Of a DNA stretch of 64,000 nt, positions 19,648 through 28,802 are shown in pieces. The stretch is taken from assembly GCA_905234265.1 (NCBI GenBank), contig CAJOHJ010000004.1:297893-361892 (forward strand). The letters run 5' to 3'. The notes below the pieces were generated by a model. The model ran no database searches. It was not told where the DNA came from and saw only the letters and a list, made by a program, of their open reading frames with translations. The translations under genes were made by a program, and so were the position numbers. The DNA is from an uncultured Prevotella sp. (GTDB lineage: Bacteria > Bacteroidota > Bacteroidia > Bacteroidales > Bacteroidaceae). Each line of letters starts with the position of its first letter. The first letter of the stretch is position 1.

Positions 19648-22600
19648 CTACAAATTGACAGAATATTGATTTATCAGCTGGCAGAAAAGGCGATTCTGGC
19701 GCAGAATTTGTGTGTTGCCTGTCATCAGCAGCTGGCGGCGTGCGCGTGTCATGGCTACGTTTAGCTTGCGGTCGATGGTGTGGCCGTCTTCCTCGAAGCA
19801 GTTGGCTGTCAGAAAGTCGAGCTGATAGCTGTGGCTGATGGTAAACGAATAGATGATGACGTCGCGCTGCGACCCTTGGTAGCGTTCTACGGTGTCGATG
19901 CTGATAGCCTGCAGGCGGTCGATGCCAAGCCGCTCTATTTCCTGCCGGATCATGGTTATCTGGTTGCGATAAGGCACGATGACACCCACAGTCTTGTCGG
20001 CATCGAAGCGTTCGGCACCAATCTGTCGGTAGATGCGCCGCAGCAGGTCGGCAACGATGCGCGCCTCGGCCTGCGACACTTTGTCGGAAAGCGGCAGCGG
20101 CGTCTCAGCAGATTCTTTTCCCTGCCTGACAATCTTTTTTTCTTCCTCGGCAGGCAGGAACATCACGCGGCGCTCCTTGAGCAGCTGGTCCAGATGGTCT
20201 TCGGCAGGCAGGGGATAGCCGATGGCGGTCTCCTGCTGGTGGGGCAGGGGAACGGCGGACAGAGGCTGGCGGCTGTAGAAATGGGCGTTGGGAAAAGCGG
20301 CAATTTCCGGATGCATGCGCCCCTGATGCTGCAGCATGGCCGTGAAATCGGTGCGCAGGGCTGCCTGTTCCTGAGCGAGAAGGCGTTCGAAGAGCGAACG
20401 GCGGCAGTCGTGCAGCCCGGGGATGTCGTCGGGTTGCTGTATGACGGCCGGCAGTTGCTTGTGGTCGCCGATAAGTATGAAGCGGCCAATGCTGTCGCTC
20501 GACAACAGTCCGACGATGCTTGGCTCCAGAATTTGCGATGCCTCGTCGGCGATGCACAGTGAGAAGCTCCGCAGCTGCAGCAGCTGTGGCAGCGACTGCA
20601 GTGTGGCTGTCGTGGCGGTAATCACTGGAGTGCGCAGAATTTTCTCTTTCAGTTCTGCCATGATAGGATGGACGACGGCCTGGTGTTCCAGCAAGCGGTC
20701 GGCAAATCGTGGGTCGCACGTCGTCTCGCTGCCGATGCGCAGATAGTCGATGTCGGCCGTGGAAAGCATTTCGCAGATTTCGTCGATGGCACGGTTGGTA
20801 TAGGCCGTCAGCAGCACGGCGCCACTATTTTTTCCTTCAAGCCCTCCGCTTTGTCTGTCTACTCCACCGTTTTCCCCAGCCAATTCTTCCTCGACAAGGA
20901 ACCTGAGGGCCATGGATGTCTTGCCCGTTCCCGGCGGTCCTTGCAGCAGGAAGTAGTCGCTGGCTCTCATGGCTTTCAGCACTATGTCATCGTAGTTGGG
21001 ATGGTAGCTGCGCGTCAGCAGTCGGCTGTTGTCGCGTCTCGGTGAGCGTCGGCCCATGAGCAGTGCGCGACGGTCGTCGCTGGCAGCGGCAAAGGCTTGC
21101 AGGCTGCGCAGGGCTGCGTTGGTGATGGTGTCGGAGGCGGCATGCTCTATGGCGTATGGGCGGCAGTGTCGCAGCAAGACGCTCAGCGGCAGTGGGTTGA
21201 GCAGCCTGACGCTGACGGTGGTGTTCGTCAGCGAGGCAATGACGCCTTTGTAGAGAATGCTTGAGCAGACATTTGGCTCTTGCCCGTCGGTGTAGGCATA
21301 CAGGAAGATGCCGTCGCCACGCCTGAAGTTCAGCGTCTGCAGGTCGGCCTCCGGCATGTTGAGCATTATGTCTGCCACCGTGCCGATGCCGTAGTCCATG
21401 GTGCCGCCGAAGCCTTTGTCGGTGGCGTTGCTGTCTTTAATAGTGGCGTTGCTGTCTTTAATAGTGGCGTTGCTGCCTTTAATGGTAGCGTTTATTAGCT
21501 CCGCAGGCTTAATGCCCAGTCCGGTTATGATGTCGCCGGCCGCCTGCTTGTCGGCGGTGGGCATGTTCCACAGGTGTGCGGCAGCGTGGCTGTTGCCCTC
21601 CTCGATGCCTACCTTTTGCACCAGCATTTCCCTGAACACGAAGGTCGTCATGCGCTCAACGTATTGCCTGTCCTGTGGCGGCAACTGCTGCAGTGGCCTG
21701 ATGGAGTCGTCGATGCGCTGGCGTATGTAGCGGTTGAAGAAGGTGGCCTTGTCCTGGTTCTCCAATAGCGCGTCGGCAGTGATAGTCGGCAGCATGCGTG
21801 GGAAGCTGCCGCCGGCGATGCTCATTTCCATGGCCACGATGCTGTTGCGCACGCTCACAGCCTGCCGGAAGAGTTGCTGGTAGTAGCTTACCACCATAAG
21901 CCCTTGGCTTGCGGGATATTTGGAATACAGCAAGCGGATGTCCAGGCGGTCGGGCGACAGGTTGAAGTTGTGGCGCAGCACTCCGTAGTACAGCAATAGC
22001 TGCACATAGTGGCTTTCCTGATATTGCAATGGCGTGTTTCCCGGTCCTGCCATTGCCGAATACGGTCCTGCCATTGCCTGTGACGGCAGCAGGCGGCCTT
22101 TTCCCGACTTTTGCTCAACGAGCAGGCGCATGTCGTCGGTCATCAGGTCCACGCGACCTTGCAGCCCGAGGCGCTCGCATACGAAGGAAGGTTCAAGAAT
22201 GGCACGCTCGCGGTCGTAGGTGCTGAACAGCACGTCGACAGCCTGCAGGATGTTGGCAGTCTGTGCGGCAGCGTCGGTCTTGAACTGCTGAGCGTTGAAC
22301 TCCGGGCATGTGCAGAATGCCAGCGGCTGTCGCTGGAAAGTCTGGCAGAGGCTTTTGGCGGCAGTGTTTCTGCCGCTGCCGTGGATGGCGTTGTCGAGGG
22401 CTGTTCCGGCAAAGTTTCCCAAGAGAATCTGCTGGCTGTTGGCGCGCGGCTTTAGCTTGTCGATGAGGCTGGCAAGTGCATTGTGTCCCCACTCTTGGAA
22501 GCAGGCGGCAACGGCTGATATGTCTACCAGATAGTCAGGCTCAACGACGACGGTGCCTGCCGTGATGGTGTCGCCGTCTCTGTGACTGTCCAGGATGTTC

Positions 22601-23115
22601 AGCTGCATGCCTTCTTTGAGGATGGCGTGCAGCGAGGCGTCGCTGTAGCAGATGGTGACGGGCATGCCGTCGGTGGTGGCCATGATGTGGCTGTCGTCGA
22701 AGGCTTCCACTGTGCAGCGCATGTACTTCATGTTGACGTGCAGCAGTGGCTTCTGCGCTGCCGGCCTGTGTGGCAGGAGCGTCAGCAGTCTGTATGGTAT
22801 GCCTGTGGAGAAGACGGTGGAGACGAAATAGCTGACACTTCTGACGTCGGCCAGCCATTCGGCTGTTGTCAGCAGCTCCTTGCCGGCGGTGTGCCTGCGT
22901 GCCGTCTGTATGTCTATGCGCTCGGGAGTTGCTATGCCGTGCTTCTTGCAGATGAAGTCAATCTGTGCCATCAGATTGCCGTATGCCTGCCGGCTGTTGC
23001 TGAGAGCCAGCTTGCACGCCAGCACGATGGTCTGCCGCATGTAGTGGAGGCTGACGGCCGACGGCTCTGTTGTTGCCATCTGCTCGCAGCGTGTGAAAAG
23101 CTCGCTGACGTTCAC
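19648..23115 (-). CDS. Dna2/UPF1-like SF1B helicase with N-terminal Cas4/RecB-type PD-(D/E)XK nuclease-like region
   Basis: LLQGPPGTGKTSMAL, LCIADEASQI, GDHKQLPAV, GRMHPEIA, VERYQGSQRDVIIYSF, LNVAMTRARRQL helicase motifs; upstream GRVDLM...LLVEQKSGKG...YVQLLLYYGVL resembles a PD-(D/E)XK core. Confidence 0.85.
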   Translation of the reverse strand: MNVSELFTRCEQMATTEPSAVSLHYMRQTIVLACKLALSNSRQAYGNLMAQIDFICKKHGIATPERIDIQTARRHTAGKELLTTAEWLADVRSVSYFVSTVFSTGIPYRLLTLLPHRPAAQKPLLHVNMKYMRCTVEAFDDSHIMATTDGMPVTICYSDASLHAILKEGMQLNILDSHRDGDTITAGTVVVEPDYLVDISAVAACFQEWGHNALASLIDKLKPRANSQQILLGNFAGTALDNAIHGSGRNTAAKSLCQTFQRQPLAFCTCPEFNAQQFKTDAAAQTANILQAVDVLFSTYDRERAILEPSFVCERLGLQGRVDLMTDDMRLLVEQKSGKGRLLPSQAMAGPYSAMAGPGNTPLQYQESHYVQLLLYYGVLRHNFNLSPDRLDIRLLYSKYPASQGLMVVSYYQQLFRQAVSVRNSIVAMEMSIAGGSFPRMLPTITADALLENQDKATFFNRYIRQRIDDSIRPLQQLPPQDRQYVERMTTFVFREMLVQKVGIEEGNSHAAAHLWNMPTADKQAAGDIITGLGIKPAELINATIKGSNATIKDSNATIKDSNATDKGFGGTMDYGIGTVADIMLNMPEADLQTLNFRRGDGIFLYAYTDGQEPNVCSSILYKGVIASLTNTTVSVRLLNPLPLSVLLRHCRPYAIEHAASDTITNAALRSLQAFAAASDDRRALLMGRRSPRRDNSRLLTRSYHPNYDDIVLKAMRASDYFLLQGPPGTGKTSMALRFLVEEELAGENGGVDRQSGGLEGKNSGAVLLTAYTNRAIDEICEMLSTADIDYLRIGSETTCDPRFADRLLEHQAVVHPIMAELKEKILRTPVITATTATLQSLPQLLQLRSFSLCIADEASQILEPSIVGLLSSDSIGRFILIGDHKQLPAVIQQPDDIPGLHDCRRSLFERLLAQEQAALRTDFTAMLQHQGRMHPEIAAFPNAHFYSRQPLSAVPLPHQQETAIGYPLPAEDHLDQLLKERRVMFLPAEEEKKIVRQGKESAETPLPLSDKVSQAEARIVADLLRRIYRQIGAERFDADKTVGVIVPYRNQITMIRQEIERLGIDRLQAISIDTVERYQGSQRDVIIYSFTISHSYQLDFLTANCFEEDGHTIDRKLNVAMTRARRQLLMTGNTQILRQNRLFCQLINQYSVNL
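21422..21492 (-). repeat. 21-bp tandem repeat inside helicase CDS encoding (NATIKDS)n
   Basis: GTGGCGTTGCTGTCTTTAATA starts at 21422, 21443, 21464 with a partial copy at 21485. Confidence 0.95.
22043..22078 (-). repeat. Short 21-bp-spaced duplication inside helicase CDS (AMAGPYS/AMAGPGN)
   Basis: GGTCCTGCCATTGCC at 22043 and 22064. Confidence 0.85.
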
Positions 23116-23128
23116 GCAAGTAATGGTT

Positions 23129-24715
23129 TTATCGGCCGAGCCAAGTCTCTGGGTTCAGCTTGGCTTTCTCTTTTCTGAGCTGGAACTGCATGATGTTGCC
23201 TGGTGCAATGCGTCCGAGGGCCTGGCGTGTGGTCACCTTCTGTCCCTGCCTGACACTGACGCTGGCCAGGTTGCAATAGACGGAAATGTAGCTTCCGTGG
23301 CGGACCATGACAACCATCATGTCGGCGAAGCCGAATATACGGCTGACCTCGCCGTCGAAGATGCTGCGTGCCTGAGCGCCGTCTTCGCACCGTATATTGA
23401 TGCCCTTGTTGTCGAGTGTTACGCCGTTGAGTCCTTCAACGTTGTACTGTCCGAAGTGGCTCACAATCCTATACGGCCCGGTGATGGGTACAGGCAGCCG
23501 TCCGCGGTTGCTTTCGAAGTTTCCGCTGATGCGCATGTCCTCAGTGGGTGCGTTGAGCAGTTCGTCGGCTTCGCGCTGTGCGGTAGCCACGTCGCGGGCC
23601 CGCTCCTGAGCGTCTTTCTTGGCGCGCTGCTCAGCGGCGAGTCGGGCTTCCTCGGCCTCGCGGGCCTGTCGTTCAGCCTCTTCGCGTGCTTTCTGGTTTC
23701 TGGCGGCCTGAGCGGCAGCCTTGGCCTTTTCCTCCCGTGCGCGGGCTTCGGCAATGCGCCGTTCGTTTTCCCGTGCGGCGGCTTCAGCCTCGGCTTTCTT
23801 TCTGGCCAGCTCGGCGGCACGCTTCTTGGCAGCCTCGGCCTCTGCGCGGCGTCGCGCTTCGGCGGCGGCACGGGCTTTCTGGCGCTCTATCTCCTCGGCA
23901 ATCAGCCGGTCGATCTGCGCATTGAGGTCGGCATCTTTTTTCTTCTGCTGTGCGATGATGCCCTGAATGGTCTTTTGCTGCCGTTGCAGGCTGCTGACCA
24001 CGTTCTGCTGCTCGTTCTGCTTGCCTTCTAACGAGCGCTGCTCCTCCTCGCCTTGGCTGAGCAGGCGGCTCTTATGTTCCTTGGCGGCAGCAATGGCCTC
24101 CACCTTGCGGGTCACCTCAGCCTGGCGGCGCTTCACCTCTTCGCCCTGCGTACGCTGATAGGCAGCATATTCACGCACGAAGCGCATGCGCCGGTACATC
24201 TGCGTAAAGTTGTCGGCGCTGAAGATAAACATCAGCTGGCTTTGCGCAGAGCGGTTGCGGTGCATGTAGCGTATGGAGCGCACATAGTTCTTCTTGTGAG
24301 TGTCGAGCTGGCGCCGGAGAGTGTCGAGCTGCTGCCCGAGCAGTTCTATCTGGCTGTCGAGGGTGCTGATGTCGCGGCGGATAGTGTCGATGGTGCGTCG
24401 CTTGTCGGCAATCTCGGTGTTGATGATCATGAGGTTCTGCAGGCGCTTGCGCACGTCGCGCTCGTTGTTGCGCAGCCGCTGTTCCTGTTCGCGGATGTTG
24501 CGCTTCACCTGCTGCTGTTGCTGTCGGAGATTGTCTACGGTGACGGCTTCTTTCTTTTTCTTCTGTGTGGCAGCGGCCTGTCCCTGGCTTTTCTTGCGTG
24601 TGACTGCCGCCGGCTTGCGTGCATTGCCGGTGGCAGTGCGCCGCTGCTGGGCGTAAGACGGCAGCATGATGGCTGCCAGCAGTGTGCAAGTTATGGCGAG
24701 GTGTTTGACAGACAT
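23129..24715 (-). CDS. EnvC-like murein hydrolase activator: coiled-coil plus degenerate LytM/M23 domain
   Basis: Signal peptide, long coiled coil with Ala/Glu/Arg-rich region, C-terminal M23 fold segment KGINIRCEDGAQARSIFDGEV...VRHGSYISVYCNL. Confidence 0.88.
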   Translation of the reverse strand: MSVKHLAITCTLLAAIMLPSYAQQRRTATGNARKPAAVTRKKSQGQAAATQKKKKEAVTVDNLRQQQQQVKRNIREQEQRLRNNERDVRKRLQNLMIINTEIADKRRTIDTIRRDISTLDSQIELLGQQLDTLRRQLDTHKKNYVRSIRYMHRNRSAQSQLMFIFSADNFTQMYRRMRFVREYAAYQRTQGEEVKRRQAEVTRKVEAIAAAKEHKSRLLSQGEEEQRSLEGKQNEQQNVVSSLQRQQKTIQGIIAQQKKKDADLNAQIDRLIAEEIERQKARAAAEARRRAEAEAAKKRAAELARKKAEAEAAARENERRIAEARAREEKAKAAAQAARNQKAREEAERQAREAEEARLAAEQRAKKDAQERARDVATAQREADELLNAPTEDMRISGNFESNRGRLPVPITGPYRIVSHFGQYNVEGLNGVTLDNKGINIRCEDGAQARSIFDGEVSRIFGFADMMVVMVRHGSYISVYCNLASVSVRQGQKVTTRQALGRIAPGNIMQFQLRKEKAKLNPETWLGR

Positions 24716-24728
24716 TTCTGCAGTGTGG

Positions 24729-25592
24729 TTACAGTGACATGAAGCGGCGCAGGATTTCGTCTACCTGTACCTGGCGGTATTTCGACGACACCTGTGTGCG
24801 TGTCTCCCAGTCTTCGTCGGCTCCGACGTAGTTGAGAGTCATGCCGAGGTGTATTTCCTTCTCGGGAGTCGAGAAGAGGATTTTGTGAGTCATGGGGAAC
24901 AGCTTGCGGTTGGCCTGCTTGAAGTCCTGATAGTCCCAGTTGAGGACGTAGTTGCCGCGGAATTTGTTCTTGAGCATGATGTTGGCCATCTTCACCTGTG
25001 CGTTGGCGGCACTGGCGAGCCACCTGTACGACAGCTGGTCGGCTTCCATGGAGATTACCACGTCTTCGCCTTCCATGGCGGTGTTGAAGTTTGCCGCCGA
25101 GAGCTTGCCGCTCTTCTTGCCCGGCTGGAAGATTTCGTTCCAGAACAGCGACTGCATGACGTTGAAGTCGATGCCGTTGTTGCGCAGGAAGTCGAGGTGG
25201 GAATATGGCACTTTCAGGTACTGCTTGTTGATGCGGTCCATGATGAGTACGTAGTCCTTGGTGAATTCCAGTCGTCCGGCCTCCACGAATCCGAAAGCCA
25301 TCAGCTGCAGGCGGATGACGTCGTCGCGCTTCATGCGGAGGTTTCCGGTGAGCGTCATGTTGTGGTTGCCCATTTCCACGGAGAATTTGATTTTCGACGT
25401 CAGGAAGCGTGCCTGCTGCTGGTTGGCGCTGACGCGTGTGAGGATGTCTTCCTTCGATACGGCAGGAGTCTGGTTAACCGTCTGGTTGTCCTGCTTCTTG
25501 TCTTTCTCCAGTCCGCGCTGTGAGCTGCATGCCAGTGTAATGACGAGAGGCATTGCCATGAGGGCAGTCTTTAACAGTCTTGGTGAATTCAT
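24729..25592 (-). CDS. DUF4292 domain lipoprotein
   Basis: Lipobox-like LVITLACSS; DUF4292-like sequence. Start set at MNSPRLLK, ATGA-overlapping the upstream TPR gene stop. Confidence 0.75.
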   Translation of the reverse strand: MNSPRLLKTALMAMPLVITLACSSQRGLEKDKKQDNQTVNQTPAVSKEDILTRVSANQQQARFLTSKIKFSVEMGNHNMTLTGNLRMKRDDVIRLQLMAFGFVEAGRLEFTKDYVLIMDRINKQYLKVPYSHLDFLRNNGIDFNVMQSLFWNEIFQPGKKSGKLSAANFNTAMEGEDVVISMEADQLSYRWLASAANAQVKMANIMLKNKFRGNYVLNWDYQDFKQANRKLFPMTHKILFSTPEKEIHLGMTLNYVGADEDWETRTQVSSKYRQVQVDEILRRFMSL

Positions 25593-27346
25593 AGCTTTAA
25601 GTATTTTCTCTGTTTTATTTTTCTTGCCAGCAGCTGGCGCCGCTCTTCGGCATCGGCGTCGTCGCTGTTGATTTTGTCTGCTGCCTGTTGCCACTTGGCG
25701 ACGGCTGCTTCCACGTCGCCGGTGTGGTAGTATATGTCGCCGGCATGCTCAAGAAGCACCGACGAGCTGTCGTTGTCGTATTTCAGTGTCTGGTCGATGT
25801 ATATCTTGGCCTCCGCATAGCGTTCCTGCATGAAGAGTATCCAGGCGTAGGTGTCCAGATAAGTTGCGTTCTTTGGCTGTGCCTTTATGGTGGTGTACGA
25901 CATGCGCTCGGCCTTGTCGAGCTGTTCGCCGCGCAGGCTGAGGTAGTAGGCGTAGTTGTTCAGGCATCCTATGTTGTCGCTCTTCCACACCAGGCAGGAG
26001 TCGTAGGCTGCGAAGGCTTCGCTGACCATGCCTTTCTGGTGCATGATGTCGCCCATCATGGAGTAGAAGTCGCTGACCATTTCCGGGTCGCTGTGGTCGC
26101 CGATGACGCTGATGCCGTTCTGGAAGGCGTCGAGTGCGGCGTCGTTGTCGCCCTGCTGGTAGAGAGCAATGCCCTGGTAATAGTAGAACGTCATCTCCGT
26201 AGGCGTGTAGCTGCGTGCGTCCTGGCAGAGCTTTATCACCTCATTGCGGTCGCCCTTGTCCCATGCGTAGCCGACGAGCTGCAGGCGTGCGTTGACATTG
26301 TCGGGCGACAGCTCGATGGCTTTGTAGAGCATGGCGGTGACGCTGTCGGCGGGCATTTCCTTCATGCGCATGTATGCGGCGCACAAGATTGCCATGTCGC
26401 CGTTCTTCTGCGGCTGTGCAAGGATTTTGTGGAACAGCGACAGCACTCTCACGGAGTCGCCTCCGGCAGCCTCGCTCTCGTTGACGATCTGCCGCAGCAT
26501 CTGCAGGCGGTCTTCGATGCCTATATTGGGGTTGACGACTATTCCCTCGGCGATGGCTGCTGCCTGTGCGCTGTCGCCGGTGGCGGAGCAGTGCGACATC
26601 ATGGCCAGCAGGGCGTTGATGTTGTCCGGCTCAGCCTTCAGTATTCCGTTCAGCAGCTTGAGGGCCTTCTTCTTCTGTCCGTTGCTGTAGAGCGTGGTGG
26701 CGTAGAGCGTGCGGTAGTTCTGGTCGTTGGGGAACTGGTCGGTGAGCAGCTTTATCTCGCGGATGGCAGATTTCTGGTCGCCTTTCTTGTTGTATAGCTG
26801 GCTCTTGGCGATTGACGTGCGCTCGCTGACGCCCTCGATGGCCTCCAGCCGCGACAGGGCGCCGATGGCCTTGTCGTAGTCGTCGGTGCGCTCATAGAGC
26901 TGCACGAGCAGTGCCAGCAGCTCGCTGCGGCTGTGGCTGAACTCGTAGAGCTGCTCGATGGTCTGGGCGGCACTCGCATATTCGCGGTTGTTGATGTATC
27001 CGTTGGCAAGGGTTTCAAGATACGTCGGATTCTCCGGCTCCAGGTCGGCGGCGCGGCGCACCATCAGCAGGGCCTTTTCCTTCTTCTTGAGCCTCTCAAA
27101 GTATTGCGACAGGAAGAAGTAGGCCTCTGAGCGCGTGGAGTCCAGCTCGGTGCAGTGGTTGAGCAGGTCGAAGGCAGCGTCGTCGTTGCCCTTCTGGTGC
27201 TGGCACATGGCCTCGAGGAACAGCTCGTCGTAGAGACGGCGGTCGCCCTGTGCCGCCGACGTGAGAGGCGACAGCAGACAGGCGGCGAGTACTGTCAGCA
27301 CCCTTACCGTCCACAGACGTTTTCCGTTGTTCCTGCTTCCTCTCAT
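25589..27346 (-). CDS. Tetratricopeptide repeat protein
   Basis: Multiple TPR-like repeats (EAYFFLSQYFERLKKKEKALLMVRRAADLEPENPTYLETLANGYI...), signal peptide. Confidence 0.88.
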   Translation of the reverse strand: MRGSRNNGKRLWTVRVLTVLAACLLSPLTSAAQGDRRLYDELFLEAMCQHQKGNDDAAFDLLNHCTELDSTRSEAYFFLSQYFERLKKKEKALLMVRRAADLEPENPTYLETLANGYINNREYASAAQTIEQLYEFSHSRSELLALLVQLYERTDDYDKAIGALSRLEAIEGVSERTSIAKSQLYNKKGDQKSAIREIKLLTDQFPNDQNYRTLYATTLYSNGQKKKALKLLNGILKAEPDNINALLAMMSHCSATGDSAQAAAIAEGIVVNPNIGIEDRLQMLRQIVNESEAAGGDSVRVLSLFHKILAQPQKNGDMAILCAAYMRMKEMPADSVTAMLYKAIELSPDNVNARLQLVGYAWDKGDRNEVIKLCQDARSYTPTEMTFYYYQGIALYQQGDNDAALDAFQNGISVIGDHSDPEMVSDFYSMMGDIMHQKGMVSEAFAAYDSCLVWKSDNIGCLNNYAYYLSLRGEQLDKAERMSYTTIKAQPKNATYLDTYAWILFMQERYAEAKIYIDQTLKYDNDSSSVLLEHAGDIYYHTGDVEAAVAKWQQAADKINSDDADAEERRQLLARKIKQRKYLKL

Positions 27347-27347
27347 G

Positions 27348-27785
27348 TCACTTCACTCCCGTGTGTCCGTATCCGCCGGCGCCGCGCTCGGTGTCGTCAA
27401 GCACGTCGACGCTCACCAGCTCGGCCTGCTCGCAGCGTGCAATGACCATCTGCGCAATGCGCTCGCCGTCGGCAATGGTGAACTCCTGGTCTGAAAGGTT
27501 CACCAGCACCACTCCCAGCTCGCCGCGGTAGTCGGCGTCTATCGTGCCGGGCGTGTTCAGCACGGTGATGCCGTGCTTCAGTGCCAGTCCGCTGCGTGGG
27601 CGCACCTGTGCCTCGTAGCCCTCTGGCAGCGCCATGAAGAGGCCTGTGGGAATGAGCCTGCGCTCAAGCGGCCTGAGCGTTATGCTTTCTGTGAGATTGG
27701 CGCGCAGGTCCATGCCTGCGCTCTGGCTTGTGGCGTATGCCGGCAGCGCGTGGTGGCTCCGGTTAATGATGTTTATCTTTATCAT
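27348..27785 (-). CDS. dut: dUTP diphosphatase
   Basis: [53 protein letters not shown]. Confidence 0.97.
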   Translation of the reverse strand: MIKINIINRSHHALPAYATSQSAGMDLRANLTESITLRPLERRLIPTGLFMALPEGYEAQVRPRSGLALKHGITVLNTPGTIDADYRGELGVVLVNLSDQEFTIADGERIAQMVIARCEQAELVSVDVLDDTERGAGGYGHTGVK

Positions 27786-27837
27786 GCGTTTGACAGCCCC
27801 TGCTGGTTATCAGTCTGCGTCAGGGTAAAATACATTG

Positions 27838-27845
27838 CAAAGGTA
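27838..27845 (-). promoter_or_regulatory. Candidate -7 element (TACCTTTG on minus strand) upstream of dut operon
   Basis: CAAAGGTA on plus strand about 50 nt upstream of dut ATG. Confidence 0.55.
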
Positions 27846-28133
27846 GCGTAAAACTGCAGAAACACCAAACATTTAGCAAAAATTATGGTTTATCCAGAAG
27901 ATAGTTCTTAAAGGCTTCCTCTTTTCTTGCCGAGGCCGCGATGGCTCTCCGCGTGAAAAGAAAAAAATTTACAATTTTTCGTTTTAAAGCCCCTGAGATT
28001 TGCATGGCGGTCAGCAAGCCCACTCTCGGCTGCAAATTCGCGAGTTTTGCGGTGTTTGAATTATTCTATTGATTTTCAGCCGTTTATCACGCGCTCCCCG
28101 ATTTTTTACCGCATCTGAGCAGTTTTTCCAAGC

Positions 28134-28209
28134 CACTTACGGAATTATCTCTGCATGTTACAAAATTATCTCTGCATGTTACGGATTTTTCTCCGTAAGA
28201 AAATTCCGT
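28134..28209 (-). repeat. 21-bp repeat family array C (reverse orientation) with imperfect hairpin head
   Basis: TTACGGAATTATCTCTGCATG / TTACAAAATTATCTCTGCATG / TTACGGATTTTTCTCCGTAAG; hairpin CGGATTTTTCT-CCGTA-AGAAAATTCCG. Confidence 0.9.
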
Positions 28210-28430
28210 GAGTGCCTTTCTCTCCATCGCTAAATGACATGAAATCTTCAAAAGAGAATAGGAAAAATCTCCGAAAACCGCACAAAACCACATAGAATGT
28301 GCAAAAAACAATCGTTTTCAGGCACTCGCTTTTCCAAATTATGGGTCTGAAAAATCCAGCATCTTTATCTCCCCCGATTTTTTAGCCCAGAAATTGCCGA
28401 CACGAAATCACGGTAATTTTTCTTGACAAC

Positions 28431-28775
28431 GTGACATTCGCAATCATTAGGAAGGCGCTGAAAATGACGGAAAAAGTCTGTCAGATGAGAAAAAAGAACT
28501 TCTTGGCTTGGTGGTATAAAAATTTATACCTATATTTGCACTGTTACTTTTTAGATGAACATGAGCCTATCCATGTGCATATTAATGCTAACGGGAAGTT
28601 GGCAAAGATTGCACTTGATCCGGAGATAGAACTGATTTACAATCACGGACTTAAGGAGCAGGAACTGAAAAAAGGCCATCGAAACATCTATGGTATCTCC
28701 AAACCCAGCGAACAGCGACTTAAGCAAATCAGGGAGGCGTTTCACTTTTTTGGCCGCGAACTGCTGACAGCATGA
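28431..28775 (+). CDS. DUF4160-like protein, N-terminus possibly degenerate
   Basis: YFLDEHEPIHVHINANGKLAKIALDPEIELIYNHGLKEQELK resembles DUF4160; the upstream part of the ORF overlaps a promoter-like element. Confidence 0.5.
   Translation: MTFAIIRKALKMTEKVCQMRKKNFLAWWYKNLYLYLHCYFLDEHEPIHVHINANGKLAKIALDPEIELIYNHGLKEQELKKGHRNIYGISKPSEQRLKQIREAFHFFGRELLTA
28508..28538 (+). promoter_or_regulatory. Promoter-like TTG-N20-TATATTTG
   Basis: TTG at 28508-28510, TATATTTG at 28531-28538, inside the 5' part of the DUF4160 ORF. Confidence 0.5.
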
Positions 28776-28802
28776 GAAGATAAAGCTGTCCGGGCGGTTC
28801 CC

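Noticed and set aside
24729-25694. Longer DUF4292 ORF start at 25694
   Set aside because: Would overlap the TPR gene by about 100 bp and precede the signal peptide; MNSPRLLK at 25592 gives a proper lipobox and ATGA coupling.
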